A DNA stretch of 32,366 nucleotides from a virus: IMG/VR virus record IMGVR_UViG_3300044638_000700, positions 1 to 32,366 of that record. One strand, 5' to 3'. The notes below the pieces were generated by a model. The model worked only from the letters and a program-made list of their open reading frames with translations, was not told the DNA's origin and did not search any database. The number at the start of each line of letters is the position of its first letter. The first letter of the stretch is position 1. A program made the translations under genes and the position numbers. Shown here one piece after another: positions 17,498 to 24,808 of this stretch.

Positions 17498-18091
17498 TTA
17501 TTCGTACCATTCCAACGTCATAGATGCGGCATGACTTGTGCCATTCACGTTTGTCAAACGGAACAAGTAGTTTGTCAATGGCTTCAGTACATATTCCAAT
17601 GAGCCAGCAGTACCACCACCAGACTTCTTGCCAGAACCTCCAGGAATAATCTGTGCATCAATCTCTGTACCAACTGATGTAACTGTTGGGTTGATCACCA
17701 TTGCTATTTGGCTTGGATTGCTGACGGCGTAGTTGCGGTTGCGGTTGATTGGCGTGAATGCTGTTCCACCAGTGGTAGATGCGCCTTCATAGATGTACAG
17801 CTCTGCGTTTCCAAGACACATTGCTTCCACAGTCAAATGTGGAAACACGCCAGATGGTGAAGCCAACACAATGTTGATGCTTGCATTGTCTGCCAATGGT
17901 GCTGAGTCAGGCGCAAGCTTGTACGCAAAATAACCACGACCATCATGGTTGCGCTGGTGGTTAACGTCAACCATGATTACAGGCGCATCAGCGCCAGCAA
18001 TTACTTGCTCCCCATCGTTGTTCTTGTGGGTCAGCGCAACAAACTGCGCCTTCTGGTTTTGTGACTCACGATTAACTAACAGGGTTGCCAT
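17498..18091 (-). CDS. Hypothetical head-region structural protein
   Basis: A 197-aa beta-rich protein with an RRGYFAYKLAP-like segment near 55 (RGYFAYKLAPDSAP), a Gly/Ser-rich loop at about 150-165 (GGSGKKSGGG) and LTNYLFRLTNVNGTSHAASMTLEW at the end. It looks like an outer virion or decoration component, but I know of no defined function. It overlaps the small basic gene upstream (TAATG) and precedes the portal gene. Confidence 0.6.
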   Translation of the reverse strand: MATLLVNRESQNQKAQFVALTHKNNDGEQVIAGADAPVIMVDVNHQRNHDGRGYFAYKLAPDSAPLADNASINIVLASPSGVFPHLTVEAMCLGNAELYIYEGASTTGGTAFTPINRNRNYAVSNPSQIAMVINPTVTSVGTEIDAQIIPGGSGKKSGGGTAGSLEYVLKPLTNYLFRLTNVNGTSHAASMTLEWYE

Positions 18092-18252
18092 TATTTGCTC
18101 TTCTGTTTCATGCCAGCTTCAGACATGGCAATAGCCACAGCCTGCTTTTGGTTGGTTACCTTGTCGCCACTGGAGCTTTTGAGCTTGCCAGCTTTGTACT
18201 CACGCATGACCTTGGCGACCTTGTCTTGCATTTTTGTCTTGCTGTCTTTCAT
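18091..18252 (-). CDS. Small basic protein, DUF6496-like
   Basis: A 53-aa Lys-rich protein: KVAKVMREYKAGKLKSSSGD (about 11-30), then KVTNQKQAVAIAMSEAG. This matches the small phage domain I recall as DUF6496 (VMxEFKxGxLxSGSG...KQAIAIALSEAG). The role is unknown; similar genes occur singly or repeated among packaging and head genes. The stop overlaps the start of the next gene and the ATG is 3 bases after the previous stop. It is easily missed because of its length. Confidence 0.75.
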   Translation of the reverse strand: MKDSKTKMQDKVAKVMREYKAGKLKSSSGDKVTNQKQAVAIAMSEAGMKQKSK

Positions 18253-18255
18253 GGT

Positions 18256-18582
18256 TCAGTCCTCGTCTTCCATCTTGTATTTGCTCAACAAACTGCGACC
18301 CTTTGCCGCCAGTCTTGCCGCAGATGCGGCGGTGCGTGGCACTGGTTCACCCCAAGCGTTTGCTGCTAGCGCCAATCTGGTTGGCTTTCCGTTGTCATCC
18401 ACCAGTGGCCCACTTGGGTTGGTGTAGAAGCGAGTCAAGAAAGAGCCTTTGCGTCTAGCTTTCTCACCGCTTGGCGAAGACTCTTTGACACCAGCTTGCA
18501 GATTCTTGCTTTCACCAGAACGCTCAAACTTGCGCCGTCCAGCTTCCGTCAATCCACCTTCTGGGTCTTCGTACTTGCTCAC
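18256..18582 (-). CDS. Small basic phage protein, DUF6321-like
   Basis: A 108-aa protein opening SKYEDPEGGLTEAGRRKFER, with an Arg/Lys-rich middle (GEKARRKGSFLTRFYT) and a NGKPTRLALAANAWGEP segment. It resembles small proteins of phage head operons that I recall as DUF6321; no function is known. The start codon is GTG at 18582, overlapping the stop of the upstream 52-aa gene (GTGA). Confidence 0.6.
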   Translation of the reverse strand: MSKYEDPEGGLTEAGRRKFERSGESKNLQAGVKESSPSGEKARRKGSFLTRFYTNPSGPLVDDNGKPTRLALAANAWGEPVPRTAASAARLAAKGRSLLSKYKMEDED

Positions 18583-18737
18583 TTGTTGTCCTTTGCCGCC
18601 GCCATGTTGTCCACCAAGTTGGGATATGGTCTACCAGACTTGGCAGCACGGCGCATGGCGTTGCGTTTTTCTACTGGAGAGAGCGGCTTTGACTTACCCA
18701 AGTCTTTTGGTCTTGGCTTGTCCCATACTTCTTTCAT
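18579..18737 (-). CDS. Small conserved-looking basic protein
   Basis: A 52-aa protein: WDKPRPKDLGKSKPLSP then EKRNAMRRAAKSGRPYPNLVDNMAAAK. The RPYPNLVDN motif recurs in small phage proteins near terminase genes. It has a GGAGG ribosome site, its ATG overlaps the previous stop (ATGA), and its TGA overlaps the next GTG start. Function unknown. It may bind nucleic acid given its charge. Confidence 0.7.
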   Translation of the reverse strand: MKEVWDKPRPKDLGKSKPLSPVEKRNAMRRAAKSGRPYPNLVDNMAAAKDNK

Positions 18738-19423
18738 GGTGTCGCTCCTCCAAGTAGTGGGCGTGTGGCTTTGCGAGATACAGCACCCAGCTTGGCAGCA
18801 CGGCGCTCACCAACTTCACGCTTGAGTGTTTGTTCTGCTTGAGTTTTTCGTGCTTCGAACTGTGAAGAGTCAAACTCACCAATGTTTGGGATCTCTGGTG
18901 CTGGTTCAGTGAACTTACCAGGTGATGTTGGTGCAACTGGCTCTTTGTCTGTCATCAATGGCTTGGCAATTACTTTGCTTGTGCCTCGAAAACCAGCTTC
19001 ATATGGCCCAACCACATATTCAAAGCCATAGTTTTTTGCGTTGTCAGTTAACTCGGTCAGACCAATTCGTTTTCCATTTGTTTCAAAATAAATTTTTCCA
19101 TATTTGTCTCTTGGCAGTTCCATTACCCGCTCTTGGGTAGCGGCAACTTTATCCAAATATTTAGTAATCTCACTTGAATACTTGGTCATGCCTTCGTTGT
19201 AGGCAGAGAGCTGATCTAGGTAGGAGCCATACTTGGTGTCGTATGCTTTCTTGGCTACATTAAATACGCTTTCTTTTTCAGCGGCTTGAGCGGAGTATTC
19301 AGAGAACTGGCTTTCGTATTCACCAGTGATGCCAGCGATTTCTTGCTGGTATTGTTTAGCCAGACGATCGATGTCTGACGTAGCACGGCGTACAGCCCTT
19401 TTTTTCTGGTAACTGGTAGCCAT
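18734..19423 (-). CDS. Hypothetical coiled-coil protein
   Basis: A 229-aa protein with a basic N-terminus, a helical coiled-coil half (about 15-115), a small central region with GFEYVVGPYEAGFRGTSKVI, and a C-terminal AKLGAVSRKATRPLLGG. I do not recognise a family. It is overlap-linked to its neighbours in the terminase-portal interval and may be a minor virion or assembly protein. Confidence 0.6.
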   Translation of the reverse strand: MATSYQKKRAVRRATSDIDRLAKQYQQEIAGITGEYESQFSEYSAQAAEKESVFNVAKKAYDTKYGSYLDQLSAYNEGMTKYSSEITKYLDKVAATQERVMELPRDKYGKIYFETNGKRIGLTELTDNAKNYGFEYVVGPYEAGFRGTSKVIAKPLMTDKEPVAPTSPGKFTEPAPEIPNIGEFDSSQFEARKTQAEQTLKREVGERRAAKLGAVSRKATRPLLGGATP

Positions 19424-19869
19424 TACTGCACCGTCATTCCAGAGCCAAGGGTAGTCATGCCAAGACCAAGCTCAGAATCCATGCGCTCTTTAGATAACAG
19501 GGAGCGGCGACCACCACGAGTGCGAGCTTTCAGTGCAGATGCTTCAGAAGCGGCGGCTTTGCGGCGTTCTTCTTCAGCAGCGGCTTGCACTTCCTTAGCT
19601 TTTGTTTCCATGGCGGCTTTGTTTTCGCCGTATTGCAACTGAGCCGCATTAAACTGATCTCTAGCAAGTTTGGCTTGCTGCTCAAGTGAAGCGCCTTGCT
19701 TGGCGTATTCAGTTGTTTGCTTTGCCAGCTCAGCCCGCATAGCTTCAGCATCAGCTTGCTGTTGCATCAATGCTTTTTCTTGGTTGCGTTCTGCACTTCG
19801 TCTAGCTTTTCTAGATTCACCTGCTGTGTAAATGCTTCCTCCAACGATAGCTAATGCAATTAATGGCAT
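19423..19869 (-). CDS. Hypothetical protein with N-terminal membrane segment and coiled coil
   Basis: A 148-aa protein. Residues 1-16 (MPLIALAIVGGSIYTA) form a short hydrophobic anchor, residues about 18-110 are a highly charged Gln/Glu/Ala/Lys coiled coil, and the C-terminus contains RTRGGRRSLLSKERMDSELG. The RRSLLS tail is common in uncharacterised podovirus proteins next to terminase. The anchor plus coiled coil could suggest a spanin, but its position argues for a virion role. A possible spanin already sits beside the endolysin. Confidence 0.55.
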   Translation of the reverse strand: MPLIALAIVGGSIYTAGESRKARRSAERNQEKALMQQQADAEAMRAELAKQTTEYAKQGASLEQQAKLARDQFNAAQLQYGENKAAMETKAKEVQAAAEEERRKAAASEASALKARTRGGRRSLLSKERMDSELGLGMTTLGSGMTVQ

Positions 19870-19871
19870 GG

Positions 19872-20174
19872 TTAACTCCTTATTAAGACTTCGTCAATTT
19901 TTTCAACATCAGTTTCGGCAGTGGCATGGATGCAATACCACACACTGTCCGTCACCCCAATGATTTCATGGTTCTTGCCAGCTTCAATGTTGATGCAAGC
20001 TGGCGCATGGTACTCAGTTTCGACCCCATCGACTTTTACCACAACACAACCTTCAGCCAAAATGCTCATGTGGTCGTAGGTATGCTTGTGCTGAGTAGCA
20101 CAGTGATTTTCTGGTATGCGGATCTCCTTGGCATACAAGCCATCAGAGAAAAAATGCTTGATCAGGTCATCCAT
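19872..20174 (-). CDS. Cupin-fold protein
   Basis: A 100-aa single-domain cupin. His29-x-His31 and His35 lie in QHKHTYDHMSILAEGCVVVKVDG, matching cupin motif 1, and INIEAGKNHEIIG with His69 and His83 resembles motif 2, so a metal site is plausible. Cupins bind small ligands or act as metal-dependent isomerases or dioxygenases; the substrate is unknown. It is the first gene after the large terminase, 57 bases downstream, behind a dyad at 20215-20231. Small cupins do occur in phage head operons but I know of no assigned function. Confidence 0.75.
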   Translation of the reverse strand: MDDLIKHFFSDGLYAKEIRIPENHCATQHKHTYDHMSILAEGCVVVKVDGVETEYHAPACINIEAGKNHEIIGVTDSVWYCIHATAETDVEKIDEVLIRS

Positions 20175-20212
20175 GAGGCGATTCTATGCGCTCCATGACC
20201 AAAAGCAATACT

Positions 20213-20231
20213 ATGCTATCAATCTGATAGC
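20213..20231. promoter_or_regulatory. Dyad element GCTATCA-ATC-TGATAGC between terminase and cupin genes
   Basis: A perfect 7-bp inverted repeat with a 3-base spacer lies at 20215-20231. It begins with ATGCTATCA (20213-20221), the same 9-mer found at 22694, 29416 and 29496. It follows the large terminase stop directly and has no T run, so it looks more like an operator or promoter element than a terminator. Confidence 0.5.
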
Positions 20232-21788
20232 TTATGAGAACACATCAAAGTCGGTATTGGCGTTCATGAGCTGACCCAAGGGTCGTGCGCCGTAGGTTGG
20301 ACTGCGGGTCATGCGGTTGTATTCACCCCCGCCCAGCATCAAATATCCAAAGGAATCACCAATGTGCGAGTGTTCATTCTTGTTTGGCGCATCTCGGAAC
20401 CGCTCGTGGCCTGCGCCGACAGCGATGCGCTTAAAGTGATATCCACCTGCTAGCGCCTTGCGTAAAAGCTTGCATTCTCGGTTGACAATCAGCCCAGGTT
20501 TGCCATTTATCAGCCTTTGCATGGGTGCGGCAGATGCTTCTCGGCGCACTTTGAAGTCGTTGCTAGCAGTTGGCTGGGCTTTTAGGCCAAGGGTTCGCAG
20601 GAAATCAAAGGCTGTTACCTCGTAGATAGCATCTCGTGCCATACCAGCGGGGTCACCCCAGATCATTACTTGGTGATTAGGGTATCTGGCGTTTAGTTCA
20701 GCCAGCAATTGAGTGCCGAACCGCTCCAAACCCATGTCAAAAGTGACAATTTCTTGGTGGATGATCCATCTTCCGTTGGGCAAACGCTGTCCAATGGTGG
20801 CTGCTGGGGTCAAACCAAAGTCAAGACCCACTTGGATCGGCACGGTCATGTCGATTTCGGTGTCTCCAGACATGGTGCTGTCTTCGTACTCAGGCCAGAC
20901 TGGTCTACCTTCTTGGACGTAGGTGTACTCGCCACCCGCATAGCACTTGATCCAGTCTAGATTCTTGCCGCCCAGCATCTGGAGGTAGTAGCCAGCGGGT
21001 AGATTGTTGATGTTTTCGGCTTTTGGGTTGATCTTCCACCACTTGCCAGCACTGAAAATGTGATCATTGGCCTCTGGGAACTCAGGCAGATCATCGCTGT
21101 TGACCTCGGTCACGCCGCCTGGCTGTCTCCAGAACTTCCAAGCAAACTTGCCTGTCAGCTTTTCCTTCTCTGCCATGCGATGCCACCAGTGGTCATCATC
21201 CATGGGGTTGGTGTCCATCCAGATGCCAGACCAAGATGCACCGCCATCCCGCTTAGTTGGGTATCGTCCAACACGGTGGGTCAATCCGTCAATTACAGCC
21301 TTGGGCAACTCCCTTGCCTCATTCACCCAAGCGCCAGTCAACTCCAATGACAGCAGTTTTCGGACATCTTTGGGTTGGTCAAGAGCCAAGAAGATCACTT
21401 CGCAGTCAATACCAGCGGCATCCCCACGAGCAGGCAGTCGGATGTGGTGGGTAATGGGTGGTGTCCACAGCATTGGGCCAAATGTGCCTTCTGGAAACAG
21501 ATCCAACCACGTTTTAATGGTGGTGGTCTTGAGCATGGGGTAGCTATTCCTGACCACAGCCCAGCGTGAGTACCTGATTCCGTCAACAGGACTGGGCGCT
21601 TGCTGGACAGCCTTGACCATGATCTTGGCAGCGCAGCCATAAGACTTGCCACTGCCAACTGGCCCCATGATTCCTTGGACAAAGTCGTTGTTCTGGATGA
21701 AGTCGTAGATTACAGGCGACTTGCTGAAGTCCAAATCAATGCCAGCCATCGGCACTGCCTTGGAACTCTGCTCTTTATGTTTTGTCAT
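20232..21788 (-). CDS. terL: Terminase large subunit
   Basis: The product is 518 aa. Walker A is GPVGSGKS (42-49) and Walker B is around 148-157 with Glu157 in TGAWVNEA. The nuclease (RNase H-like) acidic residues are visible as Asp323 (VGLDFGL), Asp379 (MIWGDPAG) and Asp478 (HIGDSFGY). The motor cuts concatemeric DNA and pumps it through the portal. Length and motifs fit T7 gp19-like enzymes (586 aa). It overlaps the small subunit gene by 4 bases. Here the terminase genes head the morphogenesis cluster, whereas in T7 they lie at its end. Confidence 0.95.
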   Translation of the reverse strand: MTKHKEQSSKAVPMAGIDLDFSKSPVIYDFIQNNDFVQGIMGPVGSGKSYGCAAKIMVKAVQQAPSPVDGIRYSRWAVVRNSYPMLKTTTIKTWLDLFPEGTFGPMLWTPPITHHIRLPARGDAAGIDCEVIFLALDQPKDVRKLLSLELTGAWVNEARELPKAVIDGLTHRVGRYPTKRDGGASWSGIWMDTNPMDDDHWWHRMAEKEKLTGKFAWKFWRQPGGVTEVNSDDLPEFPEANDHIFSAGKWWKINPKAENINNLPAGYYLQMLGGKNLDWIKCYAGGEYTYVQEGRPVWPEYEDSTMSGDTEIDMTVPIQVGLDFGLTPAATIGQRLPNGRWIIHQEIVTFDMGLERFGTQLLAELNARYPNHQVMIWGDPAGMARDAIYEVTAFDFLRTLGLKAQPTASNDFKVRREASAAPMQRLINGKPGLIVNRECKLLRKALAGGYHFKRIAVGAGHERFRDAPNKNEHSHIGDSFGYLMLGGGEYNRMTRSPTYGARPLGQLMNANTDFDVFS

Positions 21789-22216
21789 TCAATGTCCTGC
21801 ACATCGGGTGCTTTCATATTGATGCCAATGACAGACGGTTTTTGTCCATCATCTGGGGTATCGAGCAAACCAGAAGCTTTAGCCAGAATACGCAGCACTT
21901 GAACCTTGTCAAACAGTTCAATGTCAATGACTGCATTGCCTTCTTTGTCTACTCGTTGGCTGATCTTCTTGATTGATTGCAGTGCATGTTCGGGAATCTT
22001 GGAGCTGGCTTTGACTCGCACATTGCCAGAGTCATCCCACTCCATGATGTCAGTGATCTTGGTGTTAGCCATGGTGAGTAGGCTATAAGCCACAGCTTCA
22101 CGGTTGGCAACGATTGTTTGTGAGCGTTCAATACGCTGGACGACATTACGAACACCACCCCATCCTTTTACGGAGGGGTAAGTGCCGTTTGTCTTCTTCT
22201 CTACCTTTTCAACCAT
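21785..22216 (-). CDS. terS: Terminase small subunit
   Basis: A 143-aa protein from the ATG at 22216: MVEKVEKKTNGTYPS..., an N-terminal helical DNA-binding region, then ANTKITDIMEWDDSGNVRVKASSKIPEHALQSIKKI and a helical IELFDKVQVLRILAKASGLLD. That pattern is typical of small terminase proteins of Terminase_2 type. It recognises phage DNA and presents it to the large subunit. The frame is open to 22264, but 22216 is preferred because that ATG overlaps the TGA of the upstream 49-aa gene (TGATG). Confidence 0.82.
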   Translation of the reverse strand: MVEKVEKKTNGTYPSVKGWGGVRNVVQRIERSQTIVANREAVAYSLLTMANTKITDIMEWDDSGNVRVKASSKIPEHALQSIKKISQRVDKEGNAVIDIELFDKVQVLRILAKASGLLDTPDDGQKPSVIGINMKAPDVQDIE

Positions 22217-22365
22217 CAATAGCAGTTGGTATTGCAGTTGTTGCCATAACAGCAAGTGGTGCAAGTGACGTATCTACCATTAGAAGAATAGGTATGGGTC
22301 ACGCAAGATGCCCAGACGGTGAAAGTAGAGGCAACTAACCAGATGCCAATCAAAGCTTTTTTCAT
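22216..22365 (-). CDS. Small exported Cys-rich protein
   Basis: A 49-aa product. MKKALIGIWLVASTFTVWASC is a signal peptide; WASC could be a weak lipobox or precede ordinary cleavage. The mature part is short and very rich in Cys, Asn and Tyr, with VTCTTCCYGNNCNTNCY at the end. Its stop overlaps the small terminase start. It is too well formed (signal, Cys pattern, coupled overlap) to be noise, but I cannot assign a function. Superinfection exclusion or envelope modification are possibilities only. Confidence 0.7.
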   Translation of the reverse strand: MKKALIGIWLVASTFTVWASCVTHTYSSNGRYVTCTTCCYGNNCNTNCY

Positions 22366-22382
22366 GTGAGTCTCCAAGTTGA

Positions 22383-22664
22383 TCAGAAAGGGATGTCGTC
22401 ATCCATATCAGCAAAGCTCTTAGATACAGGTTTCTGTACAAGAGCAGGCTTCTTGGATTCGTAACCGCCAGATTGTTGTTCAACAGGAGCGCCAAGCTTC
22501 AAGCTGAACCAGACGTTGCCAGTCTTGTCATCAACATTGCGCCATGCCGACAACCAGTACTGTTGACCAGATTGGTCTGTCCACTTTCCTGTGAGATCAG
22601 GTTGTGAATCTTTTTCTTTCTTGGTATTTTTACGCAGGCTACCACCTGCTTTAGCAGCTTCCAT
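22383..22664 (-). CDS. SSB-like small protein with acidic DDDIPF tail
   Basis: A 93-aa protein. GGSLRKNTKKEKDSQPDLTGKW opens an OB-like strand region (YWLSAWRNVDDKTGNVWFSLKLG, about 37-59), followed by a flexible linker and the C-terminal tip ADMDDDIPF. That acidic tip is the hallmark by which single-stranded DNA-binding proteins recruit partners. The body is shorter than a classical SSB domain (about 110 aa), so this may be a compact OB variant. It has a strong AAGGAGAT site and is the first gene after the long non-coding interval. Confidence 0.6.
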   Translation of the reverse strand: MEAAKAGGSLRKNTKKEKDSQPDLTGKWTDQSGQQYWLSAWRNVDDKTGNVWFSLKLGAPVEQQSGGYESKKPALVQKPVSKSFADMDDDIPF

Positions 22665-22693
22665 CTGTTATCTCCTTTTTGAAGTGCGAATCT

Positions 22694-22714
22694 ATGCTAT
22701 CACAGTGCGATCAT
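22694..22714. promoter_or_regulatory. 21-bp regulatory repeat, copy 1 (upstream of SSB-like gene)
   Basis: ATGCTATCAC, two variable bases, TGCGATCAT. It is identical at 19 of 21 positions to the copy at 29496-29516. It lies 29 bases upstream of the SSB-like ATG. On the minus strand it contains TGATAGCAT, readable as an extended -10 (TG-N-TAGCAT), with TTGTCT (22723-22718) 18 bases upstream. It may be promoter, operator or both. Confidence 0.55.
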
Positions 22715-23405
22715 TGCAGACAACAATTATTTGTGGCATAGTTGAGCCATGCTTGAAAGAGCATCTTTGTCAGAGTCTATCGGTGATTGGTGGCATCAGT
22801 ATTCTGGGTAGGAAATCAAGTCTTCAAGGTGTCGTAGCCTTGGATAGATGTAGTCCCTAGATAACCACTTGGACGTTCTGGCTGACAACAGTACTTGGAA
22901 CACAGAAGACCGCTAAGGTTCCCGTGCAGGAGGACTGCTGATTACATGTGCTGGCTTGGATGCCAACTCCAATCCGTTCTTCAATGTGACGGTACACGGT
23001 GCAAACAGTATTCAGTGGCTATCAGGGCATTGTTAAGCAAAGGACTGCCTGAGTCCAAACCTGATAGATATCTTGAGGATCAGCCTTACTCAAGCCAGAA
23101 GCAACATCAGCGACCCGAGAGCCGATTAAGCTTCCCAGCAAATCCCTAACTCTTGCTTATTAGCATGGGTTGGGGAATATTTGTCCAGAATTTCATAGCT
23201 GCCTCAAGCCAACAAGTACCTCTGCTAGCCTCAGCAATTAGCCGCCAAGCTAAAAAACAGGGAAAAATTCAGTCAGGCCCCCCTCGATACAGCCAGCGGG
23301 TGGGGGGGCAAAGGGTCGTCTTTAGTGCTGTAGTATTACTGCGCTCTGCTGGCGGTGTGTGCTAAATGTACCTAATGACTAGGGTCAAACTGTAGTAACA
23401 CCCGC

Positions 23406-23433
23406 TTTATACAATGTCCATTATGTTAACCAA
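23406..23433 (-). promoter_or_regulatory. Candidate promoter firing into the long intergenic region
   Basis: On the minus strand TTGGTT (23433-23428), a 16-base spacer and TATAAA (23411-23406) resemble a sigma70 promoter. Transcription would start near 23399 and run through the non-coding interval toward the SSB-like and terminase genes. Confidence 0.4.
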
Positions 23434-23450
23434 CCAGGGCTATTGTGTAC

Positions 23451-24113
23451 TTAAGCAAGCATCTTTGCCAGTATGCGCTCGATGTCTGCAAGTGTTGCAT
23501 TCTTGCCAGCTTCTTGCTCTGCAATGCTGAAAAGCTCATTACCTACTGCTTTCCTAATTGCTTCTAATTGACTTTCTCTATCGCTAATCACTAGTTGATA
23601 GCCTGGCTGCATTGATTCCAGTTTGCTATCACTCTTGATAGATACTTTTTTGCTTCTCTTATTCATGTCTTCTCCCTTTGCTCCTGATGTAACTGGTTGA
23701 TTCTCTTGAAGATATGGAGCTGATTCACCAGCAATTGCTATGATGTCCTCCAGCTTCATGTCCTCCTTGTAGACAATCTGTCTTGTATGCGCTCTCTCTC
23801 CTTTGTATCCATGATAGAGAACTCTTATATAACCCTTTTTAATCAATTGTCTAGTATGGATTGCTGCGGTGTTCATAGTCAATCCAAAATGCTCTGCAAT
23901 CTTCTTTAGTCCAACCCATGTAAGACCGCCTCGATTGCTATAAGCGCAGAACATGAGCAATGTTCTTAATTGCATCTCTGAGAGATTGCGGTCTGTGATT
24001 GCTCTAATTGGCACTACTGCAAACTGGCGCATATCGGGAGCTTGCTCTTTTTTGAGTATTCTTGGCTTTTTAGGGAGCTTGATTGTTTCCATGCTCTGAT
24101 TATGCACAGACAT
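23451..24113 (-). CDS. Winged-helix DNA-binding protein (replication- or regulation-type)
   Basis: A 220-aa protein. Residues about 30-105 form a helix-turn-helix of the type found in plasmid and phage replication initiators: PIRAITDRNLSEMQLRTLLMF, then GLTWVGLKKIAEHFGLTMNTAAIHTRQLIKKGYIRVL. The C-terminal half is charged with no clear domain. It could initiate replication at the adjacent long non-coding region or act as a regulator. The first ATG (24113) lies just 1 base after the T run of a terminator and lacks a ribosome site; Met8 (24092) is an alternative start. Confidence 0.65.
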   Translation of the reverse strand: MSVHNQSMETIKLPKKPRILKKEQAPDMRQFAVVPIRAITDRNLSEMQLRTLLMFCAYSNRGGLTWVGLKKIAEHFGLTMNTAAIHTRQLIKKGYIRVLYHGYKGERAHTRQIVYKEDMKLEDIIAIAGESAPYLQENQPVTSGAKGEDMNKRSKKVSIKSDSKLESMQPGYQLVISDRESQLEAIRKAVGNELFSIAEQEAGKNATLADIERILAKMLA

Positions 24114-24114
24114 G

Positions 24115-24136
24115 AAAAAAGACCCCGAAGGGTCTT
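24115..24136 (-). terminator. Rho-independent terminator with TTCG loop
   Basis: On the minus strand AAGACCC, TTCG, GGGTCTT is followed by T, giving a seven-base-pair stem capped by a stable tetraloop. It lies between the TrfB-like gene and the winged-helix gene and should end the accessory operon that starts near 25834. Confidence 0.9.
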
Positions 24137-24156
24137 CTAAGTGGCTTTGCTGGCTG

Positions 24157-24369
24157 TCAGTACCTGATTGCCCCCTTGTTCGCTAGTCTCTGGGCATTCT
24201 TGATCTTGTTGACTGATGCGCTGATGGTACTTTGGGCGCATTCTATGAACCGAGAAGCTTCTGTCTGCTTCATGCCTTGCACAAGTACCGCATAAGCTCC
24301 TCTGCTGGCTTTGCTACCCATCTTCAGACCAGCAAGCTCATGCAAGGCAAAGAATTGGTCTGGCTTCAT
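24157..24369 (-). CDS. TrfB/KorA-like helix-turn-helix regulator
   Basis: A 70-aa protein. The order MKPDQFFALHELAGLKMGSKASRGAYAVLVQGMKQTEASRFIECAQSTISASVNKI matches the TrfB/KorA DNA-binding fold, with the helix-turn-helix at about 32-58 (MKQTEASRFIECAQSTISAS). KorA proteins repress plasmid promoters by binding palindromes. It is the last gene before the terminator, so it may autoregulate this operon or control the neighbouring winged-helix gene. Confidence 0.7.
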   Translation of the reverse strand: MKPDQFFALHELAGLKMGSKASRGAYAVLVQGMKQTEASRFIECAQSTISASVNKIKNAQRLANKGAIRY

Positions 24370-24590
24370 GCTTGATCCTCGAATAATGATTGCATGAATT
24401 GAATCTCTTCTCTTGCATACTGTCTCAAGATTGCAAGAATCTGCTCTCCCTTGTCTCCGCTGAAATAAACCCCAGCAAAGCCACCATCTTCTTGTCTGAG
24501 TTCATCTTGAATGCTCTTGCAAGCTTGATCTAGGGCATTCTGTGCAAGCTCATTGATTCCCTCTTCTGTGTATTCATGCCATGACTTCAT
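24366..24590 (-). CDS. Hypothetical acidic protein
   Basis: A 74-aa acidic, helical protein (ELAQNALDQACKSIQDELRQEDGGFAG). No family recognised. It is held between neighbours by 4-base ATGA overlaps on both sides, which supports real translation. Small acidic phage proteins here often modulate host factors, but nothing specific can be said. Confidence 0.6.
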   Translation of the reverse strand: MKSWHEYTEEGINELAQNALDQACKSIQDELRQEDGGFAGVYFSGDKGEQILAILRQYAREEIQFMQSLFEDQA

Positions 24591-24808
24591 GCTTGCTCCT
24601 TTAAAAGTTCACTGTCTCTATATGCTTTGTTCAATTGAATGTATTCTGTGCTGATGTCGTTCTCCCATCTGTGCCACCAATCAGAATCTAGGTCATAGTC
24701 TCTAGCATGTTGATCTAATCCTCTCTTAAGAGCATTCAACGCATGAGCGGTTGTCTGTCCATATGCGCTAAATATGAAATTAGGTGATTCAAAGCTTGCT
24801 TTAATCAT
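24587..24808 (-). CDS. Hypothetical protein
   Basis: A 73-aa protein: SFESPNFIFSAYGQTTAHALNALKRGLDQHARDY followed by a Trp-rich acidic segment (DLDSDWWHRWENDIS). The N-terminal part looks like a small alpha/beta unit. No known family. ATGA overlaps link it to both neighbours. Confidence 0.6.
   Translation of the reverse strand: MIKASFESPNFIFSAYGQTTAHALNALKRGLDQHARDYDLDSDWWHRWENDISTEYIQLNKAYRDSELLKEQA

Larger units (their letters stand above)
22665..23450 (-). other. Long intergenic region with hairpins and promoter-like sites, no credible gene
   Basis: About 790 bases separate the SSB-like gene from the winged-helix gene. I find no ORF with a ribosome site on either strand. Visible structure: GCCCCCC/GGGGGGC around an 18-19-base loop (23277-23309), GGACT/AGTCC (23042-23056), CTTGAG/CTCAAG (23072-23094), a promoter-like pair at 23406-23433, and the regulatory repeat at 22694-22714. 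It could be a replication origin, an untranslated RNA or a decayed gene. Confidence 0.5.

Noticed and set aside
22895-23149. 84-codon plus-strand ORF in the long non-coding region
   Set aside because: No ribosome site, no promoter oriented toward it, and no domain-like sequence.
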